NCBI RefSeq assembly: GCF_000143885.2
Contig: NC_018581.1
Span: 4,774,001 to 4,838,000 of the forward strand
Direction: 5' to 3'
Length of the DNA: 64,000 nucleotides
Source: Gordonia sp. KTR9
Lineage (GTDB): Bacteria; Actinomycetota; Actinomycetes; Mycobacteriales; Mycobacteriaceae
Each line of letters begins with the position of its first letter. Within the stretch, counting starts at the first letter, position 1. Below, piece by piece: positions 8,119 to 16,960 of the stretch. Under the pieces are notes generated by a model. The model was not told the DNA's origin, did no database searches, and worked only from the letters and a program-made list of their open reading frames with translations. The position numbers and the translations under genes were made by a program.

Positions 8119-9402
8119 GTGAGTGAGAAAGAGGACGCGGCCATCGACCACCCGGAACACGAGGGGCCCGACGCGCGCCGAACAGCGCGGTTCCGGGCAC
8201 TTCGGCACGGGCCGATGACCGGCGAGATCACCGGACACCGCCACCTCTACGACGACGCCGACCACGTCCTCAAACAGGTGCGGATGCGCGAACGGCACGT
8301 CCGGATCACCATCTCCGTGCTGGTCGCCGTCTGCGGGATTCTCGGGACCATCGCGCTCTTCACACCGAGCGGCACGCAGGGTTCCGCCCCGCGCTCGATC
8401 GCGCTCGGCATCGCCGTGGCCACGACGATCCCGATGGCCTTCGCCGTCAGCCGGGTCCACCTCGGGGTGATCTGGTGGACCAAGCAGTCCTCGCTCAGAG
8501 GATTCAACACCGCATTCGTCCTGTGGGCCGACGCCGTGCTGACCGTGGCCCTCCTCGCCATCACCGACATCACCCTCGCCCAGTTCTGCGCGGCGATCTT
8601 CGCGGTCGTCGGTTCATATGTGGCTCATTTCGTACGGAGCCCGGTCGCGTACGCGCACATGATCTACTCGAGCATTGCCGTCGGCGCCCTGGGAATCCTC
8701 TCGTGGTCGAACGGCACCCCGATTCTCAGTGTGGTGTTCACGACGCTTGCGCTATTGGTCGTCACCAATGGCACGACGGCTCTTCATCGCAGTTACACAT
8801 CCGATTTCCAGCGCTCGCTGAAACATCAGCTGATCATGGCGAACACCGATTCGCTGACCGGTTTGTTGAATCGCCGCGGATTCCTCTACGCGACGGCGAC
8901 GATGCTCCGACGCAGCCCCGCCCGCCCGTTCGCCCTCCTCACCGCCGATGTCGACCGGTTCAAGGGCATCAACGACGAGCACGGCCACGCGACCGGCGAC
9001 GACGTCCTCGAGCGCGTCGCGGCGATCCTGCAGGGGGCGACGGACGGACAGGCCATCGTCGCGCGGTTGGGCGGCGACGAGTTCGCGATCGCGGCGCTCG
9101 CGGACGAGGCCTCGGTGCGGGCTCTCGCTGAACGCATCCGCACGCAGCTCATCACCACCCGGAAAGGCGCGACGGCCTCCGTCAGCCTGGGCATCGCCGT
9201 CGGTGTCACCCCGGCGGGTCACATGTCCTCCGCCGACGCCAACGCGTTCATCCGGCACGAGTTCGAGGTCGCCGACGACGCGCTGTTCGACGCCAAGGCC
9301 GCTGGGCGCGGCACCTACGTGGTGGCGGGCCGCCCCACCTTCGGGCCGGCTACAGGAGCACCCCCGGATTCAGCAGACCGTCGGGGTCGAGAGCCTGCTT
9401 GA
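8119..9402 (+). CDS. Membrane-bound diguanylate cyclase (GGDEF)
   Basis: About 427 residues if the GTG at 8119 is used; a GTG at 8071 and an ATG at 8215 are alternatives and none has a strong ribosome-binding site. After a charged N-terminus come about six hydrophobic segments (from RHVRITISVLVAVCGILGTIALF to SVVFTTLALLVVTNGT), then a complete GGDEF domain beginning DSLTGLLNRRGF with LTADVDRFKGINDEHGH and RLGGDEFAI. The intact GGDEF signature predicts synthesis of c-di-GMP from two GTP at the membrane. The inhibitory RxxD I-site is not seen five residues before GGDEF (the region reads DGQAIVARLGGDEF), so product inhibition may be weak. Its 3' end overlaps the convergent FAD-oxidase gene by 53 bp. 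Confidence 0.9.
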   Translation: MSEKEDAAIDHPEHEGPDARRTARFRALRHGPMTGEITGHRHLYDDADHVLKQVRMRERHVRITISVLVAVCGILGTIALFTPSGTQGSAPRSIALGIAVATTIPMAFAVSRVHLGVIWWTKQSSLRGFNTAFVLWADAVLTVALLAITDITLAQFCAAIFAVVGSYVAHFVRSPVAYAHMIYSSIAVGALGILSWSNGTPILSVVFTTLALLVVTNGTTALHRSYTSDFQRSLKHQLIMANTDSLTGLLNRRGFLYATATMLRRSPARPFALLTADVDRFKGINDEHGHATGDDVLERVAAILQGATDGQAIVARLGGDEFAIAALADEASVRALAERIRTQLITTRKGATASVSLGIAVGVTPAGHMSSADANAFIRHEFEVADDALFDAKAAGRGTYVVAGRPTFGPATGAPPDSADRRGREPA

Positions 9403-10714
9403 TCCGCGCCGTCAGTTCCATGACGTCGAATCCCACCTGGTCGGGCAGCCAGCCCTTCTTCAGGCGTCCCACCCCGTGCTCGCCGGTGATGGTGCCGCCC
9501 AACCGGATCGCGAGGTCCATGATCTGGCCGAACGCGACCTGCGCGCGTTGCGCCTCGGCCGGGTCGGCGGGGTCGAACACGATCAGCGGATGCGTGTTGC
9601 CGTCGCCCGCGTGGGCGATCACCGAGATCATCACCCGATTGTCGTCGGCGATCTCCGCCACGCCGTCGATGAGATCGGGCAGGGACGGCAGAGGCACGCC
9701 GACGTCCTCGAGCAACAACGATCCCAGCTTCTCCACGGCCGGGATCGCCGCGCGTCGGGCGGCGGTGAATGCCTCGCCCTCGATGGGATCGTCGGTCGCG
9801 AAGACCTCCCCCGCACCGTTGGTCTCGAAGGCCTTCCGGATGAACTCGACCTCGGCCGCGCCGGCGGCACCCGGGGCGTCGGACTGCGCGACGAGGAGCG
9901 CGCCGGCCTCCCGGTCGAGGCCCATCCGCATCAGATCCTCGACGGCGTTGATGGCGACCGAATCCATGAACTCGAGCATCGCCGGACGGATCTCTGCGGT
10001 CACCGCCAGAACGGCCCGGCTGGCCTCGTGCACCGAACCGAACACTCCGACAACGGTGCTCGCCGGACCCTGCGGCGGCAGGAGCCGCAGGGTGACCTCG
10101 GTGATGATCCCGAGGAGCCCTTCGCTTCCGACGAACAGTTTGGTCAGCGGCAGGCCTGCGGAGTCCTTGAGCTGCTTGCCCCCGACCCGGACCGCGCGTC
10201 CATCGGCGAGCACCACCTGCAGACCCAGGACGTAGTCGGTGGTGACGCCGTACTTCACGCAGCACAACCCGCCGGCGTTGGTGGCGACGTTCCCGCCGAT
10301 CGAGCAGATCTCGAACGACGAGGGGTCCGGCGGGTACCAGAGCCCATGAGCCGAGGCCGCGGCCTTCACCTCCGAGTTGAACAGGCCGGGTTGGACGACC
10401 GCGGTCCGTGTCGCCGGGTCGACCTCGATGTCGCGCATCTTCTCGGTCGAGAGCATGATCGCGCCGTCCACCGCCGTCGATCCCCCGGACAGGCTGGTGC
10501 CTGCACCCCGCGTGATGATCGGGACACCGTTGGCCGCGCACCAGCGGACGGTGATCTGTACGTGTTCGGTGGTCGTCGCCCGCACCAGTGCGAGCGGAGT
10601 GCCCGCCGTCGGGTCGGCGGCGCGGTCCTGCCGGTAGCCGGCCAGGATGTCGGCGTCGGTGACCACCATGCCGTCGGGGAGGGAATCGGCGAGCGAACTC
10701 GGGTCGGCACTCAT
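9350..10714 (-). CDS. FAD-binding oxidoreductase, GlcD/D-2-hydroxyacid dehydrogenase type
   Basis: 454 residues from ATG 10714 (weak Shine-Dalgarno). The N-terminal PCMH-type FAD domain has TRGAGTSLSGGSTAV, EICSIGGNVATNAGGLCCVKYG and KLFVGSEGLLGIITEVTLRLLP; the C-terminal FAD-oxidase domain has VIAHAGDGNTHPLIVFDP and the metal-binding GTITGEHGVGRLKKGWL. This is the pattern of glycolate oxidase subunit GlcD, D-lactate and D-2-hydroxyglutarate dehydrogenases, which oxidise D-2-hydroxyacids and pass electrons to quinone or a flavoprotein. No GlcE/GlcF genes are adjacent, favouring a single-chain D-hydroxyacid dehydrogenase. Confidence 0.92.
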   Translation of the reverse strand: MSADPSSLADSLPDGMVVTDADILAGYRQDRAADPTAGTPLALVRATTTEHVQITVRWCAANGVPIITRGAGTSLSGGSTAVDGAIMLSTEKMRDIEVDPATRTAVVQPGLFNSEVKAAASAHGLWYPPDPSSFEICSIGGNVATNAGGLCCVKYGVTTDYVLGLQVVLADGRAVRVGGKQLKDSAGLPLTKLFVGSEGLLGIITEVTLRLLPPQGPASTVVGVFGSVHEASRAVLAVTAEIRPAMLEFMDSVAINAVEDLMRMGLDREAGALLVAQSDAPGAAGAAEVEFIRKAFETNGAGEVFATDDPIEGEAFTAARRAAIPAVEKLGSLLLEDVGVPLPSLPDLIDGVAEIADDNRVMISVIAHAGDGNTHPLIVFDPADPAEAQRAQVAFGQIMDLAIRLGGTITGEHGVGRLKKGWLPDQVGFDVMELTARIKQALDPDGLLNPGVLL

Positions 10715-10791
10715 CTGTTCAGAGTATTCGCCGGGCCGACGACCACGGTTTGCACTGTGAAACATGGCCGGACTCACCCCGTACCGGAACA

Positions 10792-11226
10792 ATGGAGTTC
10801 GTGAACGATTTCAATGCGACCGTCATCAACGAGTTCCGATCCAACAACGGCCATGTCGAGACCGCCGGCTTCGGCAAGAATCTCGTGCTCCTGCACACGC
10901 TGGGCGCCAAATCCGCCGAGCCGCGGATCAGTCCTCTGTTCGCGCTTCCCGACGGCGACAGCTGGCTGATCATCGGGTCGTTCGCCGGCTCGCCGAAGAC
11001 CCCGGACTGGGTGCACAATCTCCGTGCCCACCCCGAGTCGGTCGCCGTGGAGGCACCGTCGGAGAACGGCATCGAGCGTCTCGACACCGCGGTGAGCGAA
11101 GTCGAAGGCGACGACTGGGAACCGGCGTGGCAGAAGTTCATCGAGGCCTCCGAGCAGTTCCTGAAGTACACCGAGACCGCTCAGGGCCGCCGATTCCCGA
11201 TCTTCCGCCTGACACCGGCTCGCTGA
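10792..11226 (+). CDS. Deazaflavin (F420)-dependent nitroreductase family protein
   Basis: 144 residues from ATG 10792; GTG 10801 with GGAG 3 nt upstream is an alternative. The FDOR-A/Ddn split-barrel is recognisable from FNATVINEFRSNNGHVETAGFGKNL near the N-terminus, LLHTLGAKSAEPRISPLFALPDG, SWLIIGSFAGSPKTPDWVHNL and the terminal RRFPIFRLTP. The full length matches the family (about 140-150). Such enzymes use F420H2 to reduce quinones or nitroaromatics; in M. tuberculosis the relative Ddn activates nitroimidazoles. Natural substrate here unknown. It precedes the kinase gene by 40 bp on the same strand. Confidence 0.9.
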   Translation: MEFVNDFNATVINEFRSNNGHVETAGFGKNLVLLHTLGAKSAEPRISPLFALPDGDSWLIIGSFAGSPKTPDWVHNLRAHPESVAVEAPSENGIERLDTAVSEVEGDDWEPAWQKFIEASEQFLKYTETAQGRRFPIFRLTPAR

Positions 11227-11266
11227 CCCCGCCGGTTCCCGCCGCGGGTTCGTTGACGCATCTACT

Positions 11267-12253
11267 GTGAGAAGCGTGTTCGAGGTTGGCGAGAGCGTGG
11301 CCGGCTTCACCATCGACGAATTCCTCGGTGGCGGGGCGAGCGCGGATGTGTTCCGGGTCCATCGCACCGGCAGCGACGGGGACCCGTCGGACCTTCGGCA
11401 CGACCGACGCGACGGGTCCGTCGCGCTGAAGGTCCTGCACCCGAACGCTTCCGACCACGCGCGGGTCCGCGAGCGCTTCGAGCGAGAATTCGGCATCGCG
11501 TCGCTGCTGGACCATCCCCACATCGTGCGCATGCTCTCGCACGGTGAGATCGAGCCACCGCGCGGATCGCTCGGCCCGCGGCACCTGCCGTCGATGTGGC
11601 TGACCATGCAGTACATCGGCGGACCGGCCGCGACCGCACTCATCCCGGAACGTGGCGACGAGCCGGACATGGACACCGTCCTGCGTGTGGCGGCGCAGAT
11701 CGCCGATGCACTCGACCATGCGCACGCGCAAGACATCCTGCACCGCGACGTCAAACCCGCGAACATCCTCCTGTCCCGCACCCCCGGCCCACGATCGGAC
11801 GGCGCCGGTCCGGTCGACGCCTACCTGTCGGACTTCGGGATCGCCCAATTCCTCGACGACACGCGGCCACTCGCTCGCAACGGCCGCGTACAGGGTTCCA
11901 TCGGCTACGCCTCGCCCGAACTCCTGCAGGCGCAGAAACTCACGCCGGCAACCGATTTCTACGCGTTTGCCTGCACGCTCGTCGAACTCATCACCGGTAC
12001 ACCGCCGTATCCACGCAACACCGCCTTCGCGATCACCTATGCGCACCTCAACGACGACCCGCCGAAACTCACCCGACGCCGGCCCTGGCTGCCGTCGGCG
12101 ACGAACTCGATCTTCGCCAAGGCCCTGGCGAAGTCTCCCGAGGACCGGTACTCCTCGTGCACGGAACTCGTGGAGATCCTGAACCGGCTCATGCGCGACG
12201 TGCCCGTGCCGGAAACGGAGAAGCGCTCGACGTGGTGGCCACGGGCCCGCTGA
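11267..12253 (+). CDS. Serine/threonine protein kinase, soluble (no transmembrane domain)
   Basis: 328 residues from GTG 11267 (a GTG at 11276 is possible). All core kinase elements are present: glycine loop LGGGASADVF, catalytic Lys at VALKVL (about K55), HRDVKPANILL (D161), DFG at about 189-191, and GSIGYASPELLQ in place of the APE motif. The insert between strands 1 and 3 is long and charged. The chain ends soon after the kinase fold (KRSTWWPRAR), with no membrane segment or PASTA sensor, unlike most actinobacterial Pkn proteins, so input must come from a partner. Convergent with the amidohydrolase gene, with 4 bp between stops. Confidence 0.93.
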   Translation: MRSVFEVGESVAGFTIDEFLGGGASADVFRVHRTGSDGDPSDLRHDRRDGSVALKVLHPNASDHARVRERFEREFGIASLLDHPHIVRMLSHGEIEPPRGSLGPRHLPSMWLTMQYIGGPAATALIPERGDEPDMDTVLRVAAQIADALDHAHAQDILHRDVKPANILLSRTPGPRSDGAGPVDAYLSDFGIAQFLDDTRPLARNGRVQGSIGYASPELLQAQKLTPATDFYAFACTLVELITGTPPYPRNTAFAITYAHLNDDPPKLTRRRPWLPSATNSIFAKALAKSPEDRYSSCTELVEILNRLMRDVPVPETEKRSTWWPRAR

Positions 12254-12257
12254 GCGG

Positions 12258-13391
12258 TCAGCTCCTCGGACCGTCGATCGCGTACACGCGAACCGCTGTG
12301 TCGCGGAACACCTTTCGCAACGCCTCGGACCCCCACTGGGACACGCAGTCGAAGAGGGCGCCCACGAGGACGTCGATCGCGGCGTTGGGCCGGTCGATCG
12401 GGTAGTTGGTCCCGAACATGATGCGATCGGACCCGAAATGGGTGATGACGTGCTCGACGAACGGACCGATCATCTCGGCGAGGGTGGCCTGACCACCGAT
12501 GTTGCCCCACCGCTCGTGGCCATAGCCGAGGATGGGCATCGCCAGACCGGACAGCTTGACCACCACGTTGCGGTGGTTCGCGAGGGTCGTCATCCGTTCG
12601 CGCCACAGCCGCCAGATGTCCGCGCGCGCAGCGGCTGTCGCACCGGTACGCATACCCACCGGACCGAAGACCCCGGCCGGTATGCCGAAGTGGTCCAGGA
12701 TGATCGTCGTCTCCGGATACTCCCGCGCCAGCAGGATGACGTCGTAGAGCTGGTGTGAGTACACCGAGGCCTCGAAGACGAGACCGCGGCTCGCGAGCTC
12801 GGCGAATCCCTCCAGGAACGACGTCGAGGACAGCAGGTTGTCGGTGTCCCCGCCGTCGCGGACACGTGGATCGGGATGCCGAGACGCGACGATGCGGATG
12901 CCGCGGAATCGCGACGACGCCGCGAACTGCTCGTCGAGCATGTCCGCGAAAGTCCGGGTCCGCGGGTCACCGTGCGAGATGATCGCGCCGAGACGCGGGG
13001 TGCCGGCCTGGCCGAACGGCAGGCTCTCCAGGTACCGCGTCTCCTCCACCGCGGTGCTGTCCACCGGGGGCCCCGTGGCGTCGGGGATCTCGCGACGCCA
13101 ATGCGACTCGACGTGGACGACCGTGTCGATGGGCACTCCCACCACGGTCGGGACCAGCGCCGCGTCGGTGGCGTACTGTCGCGGCTCGTAGGCCCGGGCG
13201 ACGGTGCGCGGGGTCAGGATGTACTCGCGGTCGGCGCGGGAGACGATGAGGGGGAAAACCCGGTCGCCCAATGTGGGGACGAACCCGTACAGCCTCGACG
13301 CGCGCGTGGCCGCCCATGGGGTGCGCCGCGGGTTCCAGTGCTGCACATGGGCATCAACGATGCCCGTGAGGACCCCTTCGAGGGACGTCAT
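12258..13391 (-). CDS. Amidohydrolase family protein (TIM-barrel metal hydrolase, Amidohydro_2 type)
   Basis: 377 residues from ATG 13391; an in-frame upstream start exists but lacks a ribosome-binding site. The N-terminal metal motif is GIVDAHVQHWNP (D-x-H-x-H/Q-like), followed by VHVESHWRREI, GIRIVASRHPDP, TTIILDHFGIP and MFGTNYPIDRP near the C-terminus. This order is typical of 2-pyrone-4,6-dicarboxylate lactonase and related Amidohydro_2 enzymes that open lactones or decarboxylate ring-cleavage products. The first motif reads H-V-Q rather than H-x-H, so the metal site may be altered. Divergent from the flavohaemoprotein gene; substrate unknown. Confidence 0.85.
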   Translation of the reverse strand: MTSLEGVLTGIVDAHVQHWNPRRTPWAATRASRLYGFVPTLGDRVFPLIVSRADREYILTPRTVARAYEPRQYATDAALVPTVVGVPIDTVVHVESHWRREIPDATGPPVDSTAVEETRYLESLPFGQAGTPRLGAIISHGDPRTRTFADMLDEQFAASSRFRGIRIVASRHPDPRVRDGGDTDNLLSSTSFLEGFAELASRGLVFEASVYSHQLYDVILLAREYPETTIILDHFGIPAGVFGPVGMRTGATAAARADIWRLWRERMTTLANHRNVVVKLSGLAMPILGYGHERWGNIGGQATLAEMIGPFVEHVITHFGSDRIMFGTNYPIDRPNAAIDVLVGALFDCVSQWGSEALRKVFRDTAVRVYAIDGPRS

Positions 13392-13526
13392 ACCGGTACC
13401 TTGCCACACCTCACAACCGCTCGACATACGATGCCGGATCCTGAATTCGGACGCACCGAAGGACTAGTGTGGGTCTCTTGAACCGGGTGGGGAAACGAGC
13501 CGCGACGGAGGTGTGATCTTTTCGAT

Positions 13527-14678
13527 ATGGCGACACATTCGCGCCATGCGCTGCATCAGCTGCGGACGGCAGTCAATCGGCAGCCCGACCGGTTCGTCAC
13601 CAACGTCTACACCCGGATGTTCGCGATCGACCCCGACCTGCGGGACCTGTTCGGTGTGTCGATGGCCGCCCAGCGGATAGCCTTCCATCGCGTCATCGAC
13701 CATGTCCTCGAAGCGATTCCGGCCGAGTCCGGTCATGCCGAACTCGTGGAGTTCCTCGCGCAGCTCGGACGCGACCACCGCAAGTTCGGGGTCGAGCCCG
13801 AGCACTACCACGTGATGTACGCGGCCCTGATGGGCGAGTTCGGCAGCCTCATGGCCGGTTACTGGGACGCCGAGACCGAACAGACCATCTCGCAGGCCAT
13901 GATGCTGGTGACCGGGGTGATGCGGGGCGCCGCCGAGAGCGCGACCCATCCCGCGCGCTGGACCGCCGAAGTCGTCGAGAAGTACCGGATCACCCGCGAC
14001 CTGGCGGTCGTCCGGCTCCTCGCCCATGCGCCGCTGACGTTCAACACGGGCCAGTACCTCGAGGTGCACACCCCGCAGTGGCCGAAGCAGTGGCGCAACT
14101 TCTCCCCCGCCATCCCGCCCAACCCTGCGGGCGAACTGGAGTTCCACGTCCGCGCGGTCCCCCGGGGAACGGTGAGCACCGCGATCGTGAGCGAGACCAG
14201 CGTCGGCGACGTGTGGACCCTCGCCCAAGGGCACGGCACGCTGCACGTCGACCGCGACAGCAAGGTCCTGATGGTCGCGGGCGGCACCGGACTCGCTCCC
14301 CTGCGCGCGCTGCTGATCGAGATGTCCGCACGCGCCGACTCGCCGGAGACGCACATCTTCTACGGGATGCGCTACCCGGGCGAGCTGTACGACCTGACGG
14401 TGCTGCGCCGCATCGCGTCGACCAATCCGTGGCTGCGCGTCACCGCCGTGTCCGAAGAGCAGACCGATCCGTGGTGGATCAACGCGGTGGCGACGCCCGC
14501 CGAACTCGGTGTCGACCACGAGATCGGCACACTCGCCGACGTGGTGGCCCGGTCCGGCAACTGGGAGGACCGCCAGGTCCTGATCGCGGGGTCACCCCAG
14601 ATGATCGAGAACACCCGACGCACCCTCATCATCGCCGGTGTGCGGGCCAGCCGTATCCAGCACGACCCCGTGTTCTAG
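13527..14678 (+). CDS. Flavohaemoprotein-like globin fused to FAD/NAD(P)H reductase
   Basis: 383 residues. An N-terminal globin (about 1-140) shows FVTNVYTRMFAIDPDLRDLFGVS with the CD-corner Phe and a candidate proximal His in FGVEPEHYHVMY. A ferredoxin-reductase-type module follows: the FAD motif appears as QWRNFSPAIPP (R-x-F-S in place of RxYS), the NAD-binding loop is VAGGTGLAPLRALL, and the C-terminus has AGSPQMIENTRRTL. Flavohaemoglobins oxidise NO to nitrate or reduce other ligands, using NAD(P)H. The linker and FAD motif resemble the mycobacterial type II group, whose function is less clear than E. coli Hmp. The 3' end is 6 bp from the convergent DUF7159-like gene. Confidence 0.9.
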   Translation: MATHSRHALHQLRTAVNRQPDRFVTNVYTRMFAIDPDLRDLFGVSMAAQRIAFHRVIDHVLEAIPAESGHAELVEFLAQLGRDHRKFGVEPEHYHVMYAALMGEFGSLMAGYWDAETEQTISQAMMLVTGVMRGAAESATHPARWTAEVVEKYRITRDLAVVRLLAHAPLTFNTGQYLEVHTPQWPKQWRNFSPAIPPNPAGELEFHVRAVPRGTVSTAIVSETSVGDVWTLAQGHGTLHVDRDSKVLMVAGGTGLAPLRALLIEMSARADSPETHIFYGMRYPGELYDLTVLRRIASTNPWLRVTAVSEEQTDPWWINAVATPAELGVDHEIGTLADVVARSGNWEDRQVLIAGSPQMIENTRRTLIIAGVRASRIQHDPVF

Positions 14679-14684
14679 GACCGC

Positions 14685-15764
14685 TCAGGGGACTTCGAGA
14701 CTCGGTTCGCCGCCGGCCGGAGCCGAGTAGACGGTCTCGGTCTCGGTCACGGTCTCCGTCTCGGCAGCCGACTCGGTCACCGTCTCCGTCCGCGTGACCG
14801 GGCGTGGAGTGCTCGTCACGGTCGTCGTGCGGACGTCGGTCGCCGTCTCGGTCTCGGTGACCGTCGCCTGTTCGGTCGAGGTGACCGCCGCCGGCGTCTC
14901 GGTCACCGTGACGGGGGCGGCGGGTTCGGCGATGCTCGACTCGGCGGTCAGGAGCAGGGTGATCCCGACGGCACCCAGGAACACCGCGGCACCGATCGCG
15001 GCGCCGACGAACCACCAGCGGCGACCGGTCGACGTCCGGGTGGCGACGGCCGTGGCCGGCGCGACCACCGCGGCGTCGGCGGCACCGATCGCGGAGGCGA
15101 GAGACGGGTTGTCCGCGACCGTGACCGGGCGCTGCGCCGCGTACTCGAACGCCGGCGCGATCCCGGGGAGTTGCGCACCCGGGCCGACCACGATCACCGA
15201 GGTGACGTCTCGACCACGTGGCAGCCCGCTGACCGTCGTCGCGAGCCGCGACGCGGCGTCGGGGTCGGTGACCGAGGCGATCTCACCCGGCGCGAAGTCG
15301 GCGGTGCCGAGGACCGCGCCCGACGCGGTGTCGACGGTCGCCAGCGTCGTGCCGGCCGCGGGTGCCGCGTTGCGATCGAGGTCGACGACGGCGACCACAC
15401 CGCCGCGGGTCGAGTAGGTGCAGGCGATCTCGGCCAGGGCCGCGGCGTATCCGGTGACGACGACCTTGTCGCTCCAGGACGGCCCCGTGGCCGCGCCCGG
15501 CGCGAAGACCCGGGCCAGATGATCGCGGACGTCCGCACGCGACGCCGAGATGCCGATCCGATCGACCTCCACCGGGACGGAGTCGACGAGTTCGACGATG
15601 GCGGCCTCGGCACCGGCGGCCGACGCGTCGGGGAGGTCCACGAGGTTGCTCGCCAGGATGTGTCCGTCGGCGTCACGAACCACCGAGCTGATCTGGTCGT
15701 CGACGACGGAGATGCCCAGAACCACGAACCCTGGCAACGGACCGGTTCCCGGTACCTCGGACAT
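14685..15764 (-). CDS. DUF7159-like single-pass membrane protein with Thr/Glu-rich exported tail
   Basis: 359 residues from ATG 15764 (GGGAGGTGAACC upstream). Residues 1-230 form an actin/Hsp70-like soluble region (GFVVLGISVVDDQISSVVRD, GRDVTSVIVVGPGAQLPGI), typical of mycobacterial proteins annotated DUF7159. One membrane helix (WWFVGAAIGAAVFLGAVGITLLL, about 238-260) is followed by a tail dominated by Thr, Val and Glu with VTETETVT-type repeats, probably outside the membrane and possibly glycosylated on threonines. Function unknown. A second gene of the same plan starts beyond the right edge of the window and ends at 63150. Confidence 0.8.
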   Translation of the reverse strand: MSEVPGTGPLPGFVVLGISVVDDQISSVVRDADGHILASNLVDLPDASAAGAEAAIVELVDSVPVEVDRIGISASRADVRDHLARVFAPGAATGPSWSDKVVVTGYAAALAEIACTYSTRGGVVAVVDLDRNAAPAAGTTLATVDTASGAVLGTADFAPGEIASVTDPDAASRLATTVSGLPRGRDVTSVIVVGPGAQLPGIAPAFEYAAQRPVTVADNPSLASAIGAADAAVVAPATAVATRTSTGRRWWFVGAAIGAAVFLGAVGITLLLTAESSIAEPAAPVTVTETPAAVTSTEQATVTETETATDVRTTTVTSTPRPVTRTETVTESAAETETVTETETVYSAPAGGEPSLEVP

Positions 15765-15861
15765 GGTTCACCTCCCGTCGCCGGCCTGCTGCGGCGTCCT
15801 GACCCGCTAGCCTAGCGGCTGGCGTGTAGAGGGGGGCACCCGACCGTGTCCGGTGTACTGC

Positions 15862-16947
15862 TCAGATCGGCTCGGCGGCATGCTGGGTGTAGGCGGCGAC
15901 GCGGACCGCCTCGTCGGTTTCCAGGCCCGCCCCCAGGGCTCCTCCGACGGTCGCGAGTGAGCAGGTCAGCCAGGCGACCTCCAGATAGTCGGTGAGGCCG
16001 GCCGGGTGCCCGAGGGTCGAACTGAACACCTCCGGCACCACGAGGCACATCGCGCCGAGCGCGGACAGCACGAACAGTGCCGCGTAGAGGGCTGCGACAC
16101 CGAGGGCCACCGTGATCACGGTGACGATGTTGAACAGCGCCACCTGTTCTCGCGTCTGTCGAGAGCTGCCGCGTTCCCAGAGGTCGGCACCGATGATCAG
16201 CGTCGCGGTGATGGCGATGATGGATCCGAGCGCGACACCGGTGAGTCGAATCCCGCCGAAAGTGTCTGCGAGCAGCCAGATGTCGGCTGTCACCAGCGCG
16301 AAGACCCCGGCCGCGATCGCTCCGGTGAGCGCGCGGGTGAGGCCGAGTGCGAGACGCCACGGGCGGTTGGCCCGCACCATGCCGGTGAGCAGGCGCAGGT
16401 TGCCCGTCAGGACGCGCGCGGTGAAGGCGGTGCCCTCGTCGTCGACGTCGGTCCCGAGCTGACGGACACGGTGACGCAACGCCGATCGCGCCGGCGACTT
16501 CTGGTGTTCGCGAAGGTCGTCGGCGTCGGCGCCGAGGAGTTGCCCGACGAGTCCGGTGATGATCGCGCGGGTCCGCTGTCGCACGCCGGTCGCGCCGAGC
16601 GCGGGCACCGAGAGGACCGCGACGCCGTGCACGGCGTTGGCATGCGCCACGACCGGGCGTTTGCCGACGTGCAGCGGAAGGTCGGTCAGGTGGACCACGA
16701 GGTCCCATTCACGTTCGAGCAGTAGGTCTCTCGTGGCATCGACGATCTCGGCGTCGCCGGCCGGCGGCTGCACGAGTCCGGCCTCGACGAGTTCGATCTG
16801 CCATCGGGCGCCCGGGAACGTCGTCTGGACGTGTTCGGTCAGGCCGTCATCGACGAGTTTGCGCGCGAGACCGATGGCCTGGCCGGGCGCCCCGACGATG
16901 CCGAGGACGACGACGGGCTGAGCCGGCGAGTCGGCGGAGGAGTCCAT
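15862..16947 (-). CDS. Conserved hypothetical membrane protein, soluble N-domain plus about 4-5 TM helices
   Basis: 361 residues from ATG 16947, 13 bp after the stop of the SRPBCC gene, so the two form one transcript. Residues 1-170 are soluble, opening with a Rossmann-like VVVLGIVGAPGQAIGLARKL and a conserved-looking VVHLTDLPL...PVVAHANAVHGVAVLS block. The second half has membrane segments at ALTGAIAAGVFALVTADIWLL, VALGSIIAITATLIIGADLW, a long stretch FNIVTVITVALGVAALYAAL with FVLSALGAMCLVV, and VAWLTCSLATVGGALGAG. I do not recognise a characterised family. Membrane location is clear; function is not. Confidence 0.8.
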   Translation of the reverse strand: MDSSADSPAQPVVVLGIVGAPGQAIGLARKLVDDGLTEHVQTTFPGARWQIELVEAGLVQPPAGDAEIVDATRDLLLEREWDLVVHLTDLPLHVGKRPVVAHANAVHGVAVLSVPALGATGVRQRTRAIITGLVGQLLGADADDLREHQKSPARSALRHRVRQLGTDVDDEGTAFTARVLTGNLRLLTGMVRANRPWRLALGLTRALTGAIAAGVFALVTADIWLLADTFGGIRLTGVALGSIIAITATLIIGADLWERGSSRQTREQVALFNIVTVITVALGVAALYAALFVLSALGAMCLVVPEVFSSTLGHPAGLTDYLEVAWLTCSLATVGGALGAGLETDEAVRVAAYTQHAAEPI

Positions 16948-16960
16948 CTGCGGCCGGGGT

